In this document: one piece after another, positions 32,851 to 62,239 of the stretch
Numbering within the stretch: position 1 is the stretch's first letter
Layout: the number at the start of each line of letters is the position of its first letter
DNA from: Spisula solida
Taxonomy: Eukaryota > Mollusca > Bivalvia > Venerida > Mactridae
Direction: 5' to 3'
Assembly: GCA_947247005.1 (NCBI GenBank)
Contig: OX365946.1
Coordinates: 9,122,453 to 9,186,452, forward strand
DNA length: 64,000 nucleotides
Position numbers and translations under genes: made by a program
The notes under the pieces: model-generated
Told to the model about the DNA's origin: nothing
Seen by the model: the letters and a program-made list of their open reading frames with translations, nothing else
The model's database searches: none

Positions 32851-33974
32851 TATACAAAATGACTGCTGAGTGTTCTGTATGTATTAACTATGCCTTTTTA
32901 TTGCAATATTATAATTTTTATACATCTATATATATTTTTATAAAAAATGCTTCTACAAATTGCAATTATACATGTTTACTTTGTGTGTTTGTATATATAT
33001 TGTTCGTTACATATAATTATTTTCAGAGTATTGTTTATATAGAATTATTAAATAATTTTGCAATTCTGTGATATGTTTTCAAGGAAGTTCACAATTTGGA
33101 TACACTTTGAATCACTGATACTTACAATATTTACATCACTGTTACACAAAATTATAGTTTAAGAAATAAATTTGTTTCCATGGCAACAGTCTGAAAATCT
33201 GAGCTTACAAATTTGATGAAAAATGTATTTTTATGAGCAGAAATCCAATCAAAAACTTGAATTTAGTCAGTTTGTAAATTTTATCCTAATATTAATTTGT
33301 CAGTACCGTAGGTCTGTTGCATAAGCAAAGCGCTACTGAGTGCATTTATTCAGTTACCTCCCGCTCAATAAAATTTAGTAGGCCTGGATTACCTCCCATG
33401 GAAAGCGTTATTAAGGGCATTGCTAGGTTAACTGATTTCTGATTGATGACTTATGTGAACTTTTGGTTTGTTATAAACATGTAGGCCTATTGTCAGATGA
33501 AGGCGAAACTTGACTATCTAGAATCTACTGAAAGATTACTCGAGTAGATTTGACCAGTTCTGCTATAATCCTTGAATTCCTTGATAAACGATTATATAGC
33601 CTGGAGATATTAACCTGATTCTCTTACTACTCTATTTTTAGTTTACAAATGTACATGTATTTTTTCAGTCAACTTGTCTAAATTTAACTTTTGCAAACTG
33701 TATATACCAGCACGGCAGCAGTAAGAATTGTGAATATCCCGTACGTGTTCTGTAACCAAACACAAATCTGAAGAACCCTGAAAATGCATGATTTATTCGT
33801 AGAAATTTATCTATTCCGTGAACCTTTTAGCTATTCATGCATAAAGGTCAAGAATCATGATCGGGTTAATATCTCCCGACTTTATCAAACAAAAAGGGTA
33901 ATTATTATTTCACTTTTTAAATATTATAGCAATAAACTTTATACCTTCCTTGAATGATTTTTGTTTTATTCAGT

Positions 33975-34258
33975 TTTATATCCCGACATCTACTGATGCG
34001 GGAGATATAGTGATTGTTATGTCCGTCCATCTGTTTGTCATGTTGAAAATGTTAACCAAAACTTTCCATTTCTTGAACCTCAAATATTTTTTCAAAATCC
34101 CTCAAAGCATTGCTTATCAACTCTAAGCATACTTGTCAAAGCCTTGTAACACTATCCAACATTTCAACAGAATTATGGTCCCTGAATCGCTTATAAGCTA
34201 GTTATTTAGATGAGGGTTTTACCGGGGCATATGCGTTTACTGATCACAGTCTTGTTTT
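33975..34258 (+). repeat. Dispersed repeat, ggcata family, copy 2
   Basis: It opens 'tatcccgacatctactgatg' and closes 'ggggcatatgcgtttactga', with the same internal order of blocks as 20300-20632. Confidence 0.75.
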
Positions 34259-34721
34259 ACGTATCAAAGTCATGTTTGGCTGCATGCAATGACTGTTCAG
34301 TAGATACACAATCCATACACATTGATCATCCTCACACAACAGTGGTAAGTCAAGTTATCAGACATGATTCTGATGAAGAATACACTGTTGAACGAGAATC
34401 ACATTGACTGATCCCAATAATATGTCAATAGTCAACCAAATTGGTTATGTGGTCTTGGTTGTATTTACTTGGCACTCATTGCATTATAAGTCTTTAAATG
34501 TGTTTTCATTTTTGTATACAGAAATAATGGTTCTACTTGTTAAATGAACAAACTGATAGAATAGCAGGTAAATAATTTCACAGAATATATATCTTTTAAT
34601 TGTTGGTGTGTAAGGGCCGGTGGCCTAAAATGCAAATAAAGAATATAATGTTTTTAAATTCATGTTCAATTTGGTAATATGAATGAAAGACAAAAACAAA
34701 AAATTAATTCAGTCATTTATT

Positions 34722-34790
34722 GAGATAGTTTTGGAACTAGCCCCTGTGGTTGCATTGAGATAGTTTTGGAATCAGCCCCTGTGGTAGCAT
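34722..34790. repeat. Two tandem copies of an about 35-bp unit
   Basis: 'attgagatagttttggaact' plus 'agcccctgtggttgc' is followed immediately by 'attgagatagttttggaatc' plus 'agcccctgtggtagc'. It is a recent short duplication with no other feature. Confidence 0.8.
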
Positions 34791-36631
34791 CTGGTTAACA
34801 AATAAAACACCACTGTTATTATTGTATAATTTATTCACATACACCTATGTACTATATATGTCACAGTAACTAATAACAACAAAGTATACATAGCATAATA
34901 AATGTTCATAATGCTAATAAGAAACATGGTAATCCATGAAAGGCCAGGTCTTCAAATAAGGGCTGTACCTCAAATAAGTGAATGATATTTCAGATATACG
35001 ACGACTGATTCACCTCACTTGTTTTCAAGGCATAACGTACCCTTCCATCAGAAATCAGCAATTTCTCCACATGCTCCGACCGAGAATCAAACGCGCATCG
35101 CAGGGGTGTAAATCATAGTTCACCAGTAAGCCCTTTGTGCTGAAAGTCGAGCATGAAGTAATGGACTTTTGAGCGAGTTGGGTACGAGTGTGTCACAAAA
35201 ATTTACAACTTCCTCCAATCTTGCGTACCAAATTTGTCAATCTAGGAACATTTTTCCCCATTGGTAAAACATTTGTTTTCAGTTTCACCTATAACATGCA
35301 GATATCTCTAATATAAATGAGGCAATATGTATTATCAATGGATGGTAAGCACAAGACAAAAACTGGACATTGGCATTGAGATCTAGCAATGGAACGGAAT
35401 ATTCTAAATGATATGTTAAGTATAAAATGATTTAAAGTAATGTTTCTGATGAGACAAATAATACATATGAATAATACACAACATGGTCCTAAAGAGACAT
35501 AAATTTCAATAAATAAATGTTAAGTATAATTTCCAAAACGTTTTAGAAACTTCAAATTGGGAATGTTGCAAAAAATTACTAAAAGTTTGGGAAATATACT
35601 GATATAAAATGAATGATATCAAATGAAAATTTTCTGATTAAATAAATTATCTGAATGATTAAAATGTTTGGTTCTAATGAGACAATATAATTAATATACC
35701 GGTACAGTGTATTTGGAATGTAGCGAAAATAGTTAAAAAATAATTTAAAAAGTCTTCTTGTGAGCATCATTTTCGAGGACAATATGTTGCTTTTAGTATA
35801 CATTCACCATTTAACACTTCTGGTGCAAATCATTCAAAACTTGGTATGACATATATAAACGTATACATTGAGCATAAACTTTGAAATATATACGACAATA
35901 AAATTATACATACATGATTTGTGTATTTTTCCAGTTTGAAGTAGAGCTGCTAATAAGACCACACAACCAGGAAGCCTTAATAGCAACCTAGCCTAAATAG
36001 CAACCCAGTCTTAAAACAGACCATAAATTTAAGATTTTCATTCTTTACCACTGCATGATTTCAAAAGAACTGAAATGGACTTATTAATGGAACTTAATTG
36101 AACTCAATTTTATAAGCTATGCGCCAATGAGCATAATGATATTTGTGAACACACTGACTGTAAGCTAATGTGTTGTATAACGTTATCTATAGTACCATAT
36201 AAAGTTATAAACACTAGCATAATATGAGCAAAACAAAAAGGAGAGTTTCCAAACTGAAGCATTATTGTAACAATGCTATACAGATGTACATGTATAATTA
36301 AATTTAACATACAAACAATATCTTAATCTACAATTAGTTGCCTGTATGCACAGTCCCTTTACTTTTTAAAACAATGGAACTGTCAATGAATAAAGGATTT
36401 TCTGAATTGGCAATTTGAATAGTTTTTCTTTTATACTTTATACATATTTCCGGCAGAAGTTTACTTGTCTGAATCTATTTCATTGTGCCAGACGACCAGG
36501 TAAGAGCTAATTTAGAAGACTTATGGAGATGTGTGTTACCATATATACAGGGGTCCTACAATTCCAGATTTGCTGCACTAGAAATAATGTACTTTTCTGC
36601 AGAAAAATAAATGTTATTTGAAGGAAGAACA

Positions 36632-36912
36632 AGACTGCGTTCAATAAACGCTTATGCCCCCTGTGGAAGCCTTGTCCATAAATAAGTCTAAGTCCAAAAT
36701 TAGGTCAAGGTGAAGGTCAAAAGGGGTCAGGTGATACAGGTGTGTGGAGAGTGTTCATATACAACATCCATGCAAGTTTGGAAGCTTTGTAGCAAGCCAT
36801 AATGATGCTAGAAGAAACGATCAATTTGGGTTAATCAGGACGGACGGACGAACGAACGGACAGGTGAATCACTATATGCCTCCCCATCTATCGATAGGGG
36901 GGCATAAATAAT
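36632..36912 (-). repeat. Dispersed repeat, ggcata family, copy 3
   Basis: On the minus strand it runs from 'ttatgcccccctatcgatag' to 'gcgtttattgaacgcagtct', with the 'ggacggacggacgaacg' segment and 'aaggtcaaaaggggtcagg'. The ORF 36835-37092 partly overlaps and is not coding. Confidence 0.7.
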
Positions 36913-37289
36913 TGACAAATTTATGGTCATTTGAAACTGAGTTTTGGTGTAGGGATGTGTGTTTATAGCAGCTGAAACAGACTTGCAACTCATTTTCAGG
37001 ATTAGGCAATCTGCCGCAGTACGATCCCTGTGTATACTATACCCTTTACTGATTAATTTCGATGCATCTACTGTACTCACATTTTGATGCATCTATCTGA
37101 TTTCTATGCAAATTGCGTAATTTGTGTCAATCATTAAATATTTTTCAATAATCTATATGAAGATGATGTACATTATATCATTATACATCATGTAACTAGA
37201 GTTGTCGCCATTCGGCAGACTAATAAAGCCCTACCTTCAAAGTGTCATTATTTTGGTAAAATCTTCACAGTGCAATTTCTTTTCTTCCC

Positions 37290-37445
37290 ACATATCTACA
37301 TGTTGAGGTTGTTCATCTGTGAAAGTTTGAACAAACTTCAGGAGTTGCGTCCACAAGAATTATTAAAGTGTCTCTGGACAGACAGATGGACAGACAGGCT
37401 GAATCCAATATTCCCCCCTTTAAACTCATTATGCAGGGTATAAAT
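37290..37445. repeat. Dispersed repeat fragment
   Basis: 'gttcatctgtgaaagtttga', 'aggagttgcgtccacaagaa', 'gacagacagatggacagaca' and 'ctcattatgcagggtataa' follow the order usual for short bivalve dispersed repeats ending in a sugar-like 'gacaga' run. No second copy is in this window, so the family call is inference. Confidence 0.4.
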
Positions 37446-38539
37446 AAATTAGGGGGTCTATCATGAAAGGTCTATTAAATACATACAACAAAAACAATGC
37501 TAACAGCTAACTATGCTAACTTCCATTATTTAGATTTGCAGCTAAATGAGTATTACGTAGCAATAACTGGAACACAAAATACTAGCGGAAAATAATGGTG
37601 ACATGTTTCTGCATTTCCACTAACATCACAGAAATTCACAACAACACCATGTGTTGCAGAAAATAACATATTTCTTCATGTTTGAAGTTGAAATATATAT
37701 GCTATACGTTATGCAGGAGTTGAGCAAAATTTTGACTAGCTTGCTTGATAGCTAGAAAATATAATCTATTTTATTGATAGCTACATAGTATAATCTATTA
37801 TCCTTAATTAATATCTGGCCAAGATAAATAAGCATTTAAAATAATATATTTTCAAAAAATGTTTCTTTAAATGAATAGATAGACTTTCCTGCTTCTCAAC
37901 AGGTACTAAACTATAAATATAACTGGGATTTTCCCTGTACTTCGGTGACTTTGTATGTTTTTAACAGACTGTACCATTATATTATTCAATAATAGTGACC
38001 TGAGACTGGATAAACTTCAGTAATCTCTTCATAGGTATACATGAATGTTGAAGATTTTAACCATCTGTTGTTACCAAGCTTGGTTATGTTGTTCAGTAGT
38101 GTAGAGGAAAGTATTCACCGATGATGTACAAACAAAGGTCATAGAATATTCTAATATCTCAGGTCAATTTTGTCCATCAAACATCACAGGTTTTCACAGG
38201 GCCAGTACAAACTAGAGACTTGACTAGCTAGACTATCATCCAGGTTTTTATACAAGGAACAGGGGGAGAGGGGGAGATTTTAAAAATATAATGCCTCATT
38301 AATAAGACAACCTCAAAATGATTACCACAATTTGTAGGTCCATTTTCACTCTTTGCTACTCAATATTTTGACCAACTCGATAATGAGGCCATTTTTCTAA
38401 GGGTCCCAGGGGTTGTCTAAGGGTCCCAAGGGTGGTCTTAATATTGAGGTTTAATTATATACATGGGTAAATGGGTCCCAAGGTTTCAATATCATATCGT
38501 CCCAAGGTTTCTGTATTGTATTGTCCTAGAATATCCATG

Positions 38540-56334
<17,795 letters not shown>

Positions 56335-56535
56335 CACTGTATCTAGCTGTGGTAGGTTTTCTATATAAAGACAATAAACTAGATTAATTAACTTCTTTTT
56401 CGTAATCATAAACTCCCTGAGGTATATTCGTAACATTTCGCACATTGTCGCTCAATTAATTCTGCAATCCTGGAAAACTGGTTTAACTTCAATCCTGTAA
56501 TGTCGATATCGAGAATATGGTACAGTTTAAAACAT

Positions 56536-58007
56536 GGAAGTGACTAGAGGTCCGGTAACCGGACCTCTAGACCTGGAGTCTAGAGGTCCGGTAACCGGAC
56601 CTCTAGACAATGCTTGTAGGACAGGCTAGAGGTCGGATAATTTATTTCATGTGTTTAAACAATATCTATTTTATCCTGTCGAGGCTTCCAATGCATTTAC
56701 CTTGCTATAAAGGTAAATATTTGACAGAAATCTTGTAAAAATAGTTAATTGATTAGCAATCAAGTTGATTAGAAGTGTGCGGCACTTAAATAAGTTATTA
56801 TGCTGCCGGTAATCGCTGAATTTATTTTTGTTTGTTCGATGGTATTTGCTCTAATATTTGTTTGCTCACACATCAGTTTTGAAACTGCAAACAAACAAAT
56901 CAGTTTTAATCAGATCTTCATAATAATTATGTTTCAATTAAATGTTGGTATCACGAAGTTTTATCAAAACGTGCGTGTTGGAATGTAGATCTACTTTTTA
57001 TGGAATATATCAAAGATGGGGTAATTTGTTTATTATTATTTGTTTGGCAGTGGCTAGCCGTCCGGCACCGGACGACTAGACAGCGAAATTAGTCGTCCGT
57101 CATCGGACGACTAGCAAACAATACATGCATTGGCCTTGGTACAATTGTATTTTTTTGTAAATTTTAAATACAATATACAATCAGGGAGTTTAGAATAGGA
57201 CCTACCATGATACGATTCATAAACGGTAACATTGTTTTCACGCTATTATAACCAGTGACATTCCAAACTGTCAATTACCTAACACAGCAATTTCATTTTT
57301 TCAGCATGAAGTGAAGTCATATTCTATCCCCATCCTCATAATACTGTAATTGAAACTTTCAATGTTCCATTACTACTTCTATTTCTAATGCCGGACGGCT
57401 AGCCACTGCCTATTTATTTACTTATGTCATCATATGTTATTAAACACAAAATGTGCGTGTGCTGTTGTATCAAAAAACCATGTTTGTACAAACTCATTTT
57501 AAGATAATTTCTTAGGCTCTCAAGAACGTCGCAGATGGGTTTCGTCCCTACTAGGATCAATGTCATCGTTGTTCATGCGCTGTTTCCTGTGGTACCAACA
57601 TTTATGAGGGTGGAACTTGCATAGAACTTTATTGAGACGTTTGCAGAGTTTGTTGTACTGACGGGCGTGTGTGTGAAAAAGTGACCCAAATATATACAAT
57701 GTGTGGTACCCCTCTAGACTTCAAGTCGTTATCGATGTGTATCAAATGTTAAAACACAGATGAAACTATCGAAACACTCGAGATCACTGTTATTCCCAGT
57801 CAATGTTTTACATTTCTGTCAAATACAACATGGTAAACACTTGTTATGTCATTTAAATTCTTGACATTGTCTAAAATATATGGTTTATACATATGAAATC
57901 AATTACCGGACCTCTAGCCTGTCCTACTCGCATTGTCTAGAGGTCCGGTTACCTGACCTCTAGACTCCAGGTCTAGAGGTCCGGTAACCGGACCTCTAGC
58001 CACTTCC
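56536..58007. mobile_element. 1.47-kb element with tandem-palindrome ends, 9-bp duplication
   Basis: The ends 'GGAAGTGACTAGAGGTCCGG' and its inverse (GGAAGTGG form) are long inverted repeats of about 110 bp. Each end holds two copies of a 27-nt palindrome with half-site CTAGAGGTCCGGT (56544-56570, 56580-56606; 57937-57963, 57973-57999). The spacer 'acctggagt' itself creates another inverted junction. TTAAAACAT flanks both sides (56527-56535, 58008-58016). A 9-bp duplication with long TIRs points to a Mutator-like non-autonomous element. It is in the 5' UTR intron of CAPS2. Confidence 0.9.
57046..57410. mobile_element. 365-bp related element nested in the palindrome element
   Basis: The ends 'GGCAGTGGCTAGCCGTCCGG' and their exact inverse (at least 22 bp) enclose a subterminal palindromic pair ('tagtcgtccg' / 'cggacgacta'). 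The flanks TATTTGTTT (57037-57045) and TATTTATTT (57411-57419) agree at 8 of 9 positions. The plan, CAGTGGCTAG followed by GTCCGG palindromes and a 9-bp duplication, is the same as that of the host element with different sequence. Confidence 0.85.
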
Positions 58008-58495
58008 TTAAAACATTAGGTCAACATGCAAGGTGCCAACTTGTAAACTGTAGATCACTCAAGAACCGATTAATAATTGGTTAAATTGCATCAGAAACAC
58101 CAACCAATTCAAACGGATTATGATATCCAACTGATGTCCCATCACTAATAAAGTAATTGAAATGGTGAATGCTTTATCCATCATGATGATGATCATCAAT
58201 TGATCATGCACACACATAAAGCCACAGGTGACTCACTGACTGATGAAAAATTGCAAAACATCTTATATTTCGAGTACATAATCACACTTATTAAGTCATT
58301 TGACATTATATTCTTGAAAAAAACCCATAGCAATACCTGTTAGAACTGTTATTCCGTTTTACGAACAGAAAAATGTTGTTGCTCACGTAAACATCATCCA
58401 GACGCTTGGATATGAAATTGCTGCAAGCGTCTGGACTGGTGCCGTGATATTAGAGAAAAGTTAATGAAGAAAACAGTCTAGAAATAGTGTCTTAC

Positions 58496-58721
58496 CATTA
58501 AAAGTAAAAAATGTAATAATTTGCAAGGATCTATAGGATATATGAAGATTGTTTCAAGTCTTAAATCAGTTAACATTTGTGAAACGAACATGTACTTATC
58601 TTTCGTGTTAATTCATTTCCTTTCGGTTAGTTGGCTAGGTGCGCCGTAATATTTACACGCTATGAAATTAGCAATTATAAAACATCTTTTGTTTTTGTAA
58701 ATAAATTAAACCGTTTAAACC
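58496..58721. promoter_or_regulatory. Divergent CAPS2/MED21 promoter region, candidate CAPS2 5' UTR exon
   Basis: The first coding exon of CAPS2 begins with an acceptor ('ctaccacag' before 56346), so a non-coding first exon must exist upstream. A donor on the minus strand at 58495/58496 ('taatg|gtaagacac') is the best candidate and lies 226 bp from the MED21 start codon. The two genes could therefore share one promoter. No clear TATA box is seen. The MED21 start context is 'aaaccATGG'. Confidence 0.45.
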
Positions 58722-59144
58722 ATGGCTGACAGGCTTACTCAGCTACAAGACGCCGTGAACCAAATGGGAGAACATTTCTGTAACAGCGTCGGTGTATTAC
58801 AACAATGTGCGCCCCCTTCCCCTTTCCAGGGATTTGATAAACAGGGAGGCAAATCACCAGTCCCCCCACCTGGACAAGAAGATTATGCAGCAATGTTTGC
58901 AAAACTAATTGCTAGAACAGCCAAGGACATTGATGTTTTGATAGATTCGTTACCAAGTGTTGAATCATCTCAGGAATTACAGTTGAAAAGTTTACAAATG
59001 TTAGAAATTGAAAATCAAGATGCTGCAAATCGATTGGAAGATGTGGTAAAAAATGGTGAAAACTTACTGCAACAAATTCAGAGGACGCAAAATGATATTG
59101 CGCAAGTTCAACTTCAGTGCCAGGCATTGGGAAACCTTACGTAA
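58722..59144 (+). CDS. MED21: Mediator complex subunit 21
   Basis: A single open frame of 140 residues beginning 'MADRLTQLQDAVNQMGEHFC' followed by 'NSVGVLQQCAPP' matches the highly conserved start of animal MED21. 'LIARTAKDIDVLIDSLPS' and 'LEDVVKNGENLLQQIQ' follow in the usual places. Length is close to the human protein (144 residues). The protein is a helical subunit of the Mediator middle module, pairing with MED7 in nuclear transcription. The ATG context 'accATGG' is strong. No intron interrupts the frame, unlike its neighbours. No poly(A) tract or flanking repeat marks it as a retrocopy, and a poly(A) signal follows at 59570. Codon use is ordinary for the window. Confident. Confidence 0.97.
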   Translation: MADRLTQLQDAVNQMGEHFCNSVGVLQQCAPPSPFQGFDKQGGKSPVPPPGQEDYAAMFAKLIARTAKDIDVLIDSLPSVESSQELQLKSLQMLEIENQDAANRLEDVVKNGENLLQQIQRTQNDIAQVQLQCQALGNLT

Positions 59145-59569
59145 ACACTAGTGATTACACAATATTGCAGAGATTTTTAAGTTCGGACTGCATTTTCACT
59201 ACTGATGACCAACGTCGAGGAACATTCTTAATATATGTTACAGTTCCGATACTGCTGTGATAGTAGTAGTATTGCAGCAAGGGACTAAAAGAATGGAATT
59301 TTCACACTGACAATTGGGGTAGATAATCAGATAATGTGTGTTCTACAAGTTTGATGGTTGACAAATCCTAGATGCTGCATTATTGATGTCTCTGTGTAAC
59401 ATGCAAGAATTACTGATTTAGTTCACCTACTGTGACCTAGTGATAGGGTGATGGCTTTTCTGTAACTATTGCAACAGTACAAGTCCAGCACTGCACCACA
59501 TGTGTGTTAAGTTACTGGTTCCGTGTTGATAGTTTAGCCTGTACTATTTAGAATGTAAAAAATATAGAA

Positions 59570-59575
59570 AATAAA
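59570..59575 (+). terminator. Polyadenylation signal of MED21
   Basis: AATAAA in 'atagaaaataaattg', 425 nt after the stop codon, with GT-rich 'gttgtgttgtgtgttcc' 20 nt downstream. Together these make a typical cleavage region. Confidence 0.65.
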
Positions 59576-59644
59576 TTGTTAAAATACCCGTTGTGTTGTG
59601 TGTTCCACTACACTCCTCCCTTCTGTACTAACCAATTTAGAATA

Positions 59645-59860
59645 CTGTAAAATCACTTATTTTCGTGTGTATTCAATTTCGTGGATTTTGAAAAAAATGC
59701 ATTTCCATAGGGTCGTAAATTTGTGGCTTACAAAACATAGAAGTGTTAAACCATATCTGAATTTGAGAGGTTGATTAATCGTGGGGATTAGGTTTTGTTG
59801 TGGAGTTCATCAACAAATTCAACGAAAATTACTTTCCCTCGAAAAATAATGATTTTACAG
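59645..59860. mobile_element. 216-bp MITE, CTGTAAAATCA ends
   Basis: 'CTGTAAAATCAcTTATTTTC' and its inverse at 59860 are flanked by TA. The interior contains 'tttcgtggattttg' and 'taatcgtggggatt'. A weak relic of the same family may lie at 22276-22340. Non-coding. Confidence 0.75.
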
Positions 59861-59884
59861 TAGTTACCAATTTTCGTACATGCA

Positions 59885-60050
59885 GGCCTGGACAGTAACT
59901 ATTTTTGCCACTGGTCCGACAGGGGAAAAGCGCCAAATTTGTAAATAAGACAGTTACTGGTCCTCCAGTATTTTTACTGGTCCTTCTGGATTTTCACTGG
60001 TCTCGGACCAGCGGACCAGTGTTAGTGTCGAGCCCTGACATGTAGGCTGC
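59885..60050. repeat. Short repeat with 'actggtcc' reiterations
   Basis: 'caggcctggacagtaac' at the left and 'gtgtcgagccctgacatg' at the right are weakly inverted. Between them 'actggtcc' and 'ggaccag' recur five times. Probably a small MITE. Confidence 0.45.
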
Positions 60051-60249
60051 TAGTGCTATCAGCTGTTCAGTCACACTTTGACATTTGACTTCTCCTGGTC
60101 ATTGGGCTATGTTAGGAAACCAGCATTCAAGTCTCCCTAGGGAGAATTTCTCCTTGTTTGTGTGCAGCCAGATCAAGATAGGGCGCCCAGGAATTTTGAA
60201 CATGTTCAGGCAAGGGCCTCACAGGTACCAATTCACACCTTATTTCTGC

Positions 60250-60345
60250 TCAGAGGAATTAGTCTGTGGCACAGACAGGGATCAAACCTGGGACCTCATT
60301 CCAAAGTGCTGGTCCTTCCACTAGGCCATCACTCAACACTAGAAC
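60250..60345 (-). mobile_element. tRNA-like SINE head
   Basis: On the minus strand 'gagtgatggcctagtggaag' (A-box-like) and 'gtcccaggtttgatccctgt' (B-box-like) are about 45 nt apart. The body continues left with no clear boundary. Confidence 0.5.
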
Positions 60346-60644
60346 TAATCCCTTGATTCTCTTCACCTCTATGAAACAGTTGAAAGTGTGTCTGTACTGA
60401 TTAAACTTCTATAAAATACATAATAAGACCACATCGAAATTAATTGAGTGTTCTGATTCAGGTTTTTTATGCACACTATTATTTATTATTGTCATGTACT
60501 ATAGACACAGAGCCTAGCAATGACAATGTATGATTTGCTCACAGAAGTTTGTGTACTATGAAAAATTATTATCAATGAGTCAAGAAAGATAACTCCCTGA
60601 GTCAAATATACTGGATGTGTCAGTTTTCTCCCTTTGATTAATAT

Positions 60645-61622
60645 AACTAGAAATGTGTCCACAGGACACGGATGCCCCCCGCTAAAAGCAGTCATCAGAC
60701 ACCTAAGTATAAAGTTATGCAAATGGAATAATTTGAAATAAAGTTTGTAATTGCTTAAATGTGACATTGACCAGAAGACAAGAGCTGGGTCTGTAAGTGT
60801 GACATTCACATTTGAGCTAGGGATCTCAGGATGTGAATGTTACCAAGTCATTAAATAACAAAGTAACAAAGCAGACAAAATTTATATACTTTGCCTTTTA
60901 CCTTTTAATCTGTATGACATTGACCTATGAGCTGGTGCCCTGGGTTTTGCGCATGACACATTGTCTTGATGTGGTGAAAATTTGTACCAAGTATGCTAAA
61001 TATCCAATAATAAATGACATAGTTACAGAGCGGACACGAATCACATGCCTGTTTGGACCTTTTAACATTTGACATCTAAGTGTGATTTAACCTTTCAGCT
61101 AGGGACCTTAGTTTTGTGCATGACACATCGTCTTGATGTAGTGAACATTTGTACCAAATATTATAAATATCCCATAAGAAATGACAAAGTTACAGAGCGG
61201 ACACGAATCACATGTCTATTTGAAACGTTCAACCTTTGACCACTAAGTGTGACCTTTGAGCTAGGGACCTGGGTCTTGCGCATGACACATTGTCTTGATG
61301 TGGTGATCATTTGTACCAAGTCTTCTAAATATCCAATTATAAATGACATAGTAATAGAGCGGACACGACTCACATGCCTATTTGAACCTTTGACCTCAAA
61401 GTGTGACCTTGACCTATTAGCTAGGGACGTAGGTTTTGCTCATGACACATCGTCTTGATGTGGTGAACATTTGTACCAAATATTAACTTATAAATATCCA
61501 ACAAGAAATGACAAAGTTACAGAGCGGACACGATTTCACAATTTTCGAACACACACTAACCCACGGACACACGGACAGGGTGAACACTATATGCCCTTCC
61601 GCCATTTCATGGCGGGGCATAA
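60645..61622. repeat. Dispersed repeat with four about 165-bp subunits
   Basis: It begins 'gaaatgtgtccacaggacac' and ends 'ccgccatttcatggcggggc'. Between them, 'gcatgacaca.cgtcttgat', 'tttgtaccaa.t', 'aaatatcca' and 'acagagcggacacga' repeat with starts near 60951, 61118, 61280 and 61440. Open frames on both strands (60833-61072, 61161-61373, 61249-61458) come from the repeat and are not genes. Confidence 0.8.
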
Positions 61623-62239
61623 AAATGTCTAAATATTCGCAATTAGGTCATTTTTGGGCCAAGAACCATGGGCACATACTATGAAACCATGTGCCTATGA
61701 TAAGAACGACCAAATCAACTAATACCATTGTTAAAACCATATTCTAGTAGTCAAATTTTTAGCTGAACTATGAAAACGTAATTCCAACGTTTGTCTTTTG
61801 TATGCCTATCAGTGCAATTAAGTTGCAACAAAACGTATTCATTCTTTTTTGTGATCGCATCGAATAAAACATAATATTTTATGTAATTAGAACCATAAAA
61901 TTGCCGAGTTGATAATGTATTTCAATGGTTCATTATGACGCAACAACACTATCAGACCCGTGCTGTATTAATCGTTGGTTGGCTCCAACAGTCTCCAATG
62001 TCCATTTTTTCAAAACTTATTTTGCATTTTCTATCTTATTTGACATTGCTCAATGTCCTGTGACAATATAACGCCATAATTTCAAGTGCAATGTGCATTT
62101 TGGCAGTAATGTTTTGCTCAAAGTCAAGTATTTGAACCACTTCGTAGCGTGTGTGTTGCTAAATGTCCCGGTGAATAATGAATGTACATGTAATTGGAAG
62201 AAAGAAGCCATTGCACTACATCTACGTTTTTAAATTTGT

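Larger units (their letters stand above)
31206..38539. other. Convergent intergenic region and probable CAPS2 3' UTR
   Basis: Between the two converging genes I find only repeats, listed separately. No exon with supporting splice phase is seen. A 65-codon plus-strand frame at 34210-34407 begins inside a dispersed repeat and has no recognisable domain. The CAPS2 3' UTR must start at 38539 and run leftward; candidate signals on the minus strand are ATTAAA near 38450 and AATAAA near 37770. Confidence 0.5.

Noticed and set aside
34210..34407. 65-codon frame with signal-peptide-like start, possible last exon
   Set aside because: The start lies in a dispersed repeat; the 'HDSDEEYTVERESH' end has an acceptor-like 'ttatcag' before it, but no partner exon can be named.
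60833..61458. Several 69-79-codon frames
   Set aside because: They repeat the same peptide in register with the 165-bp subunits of a dispersed repeat.
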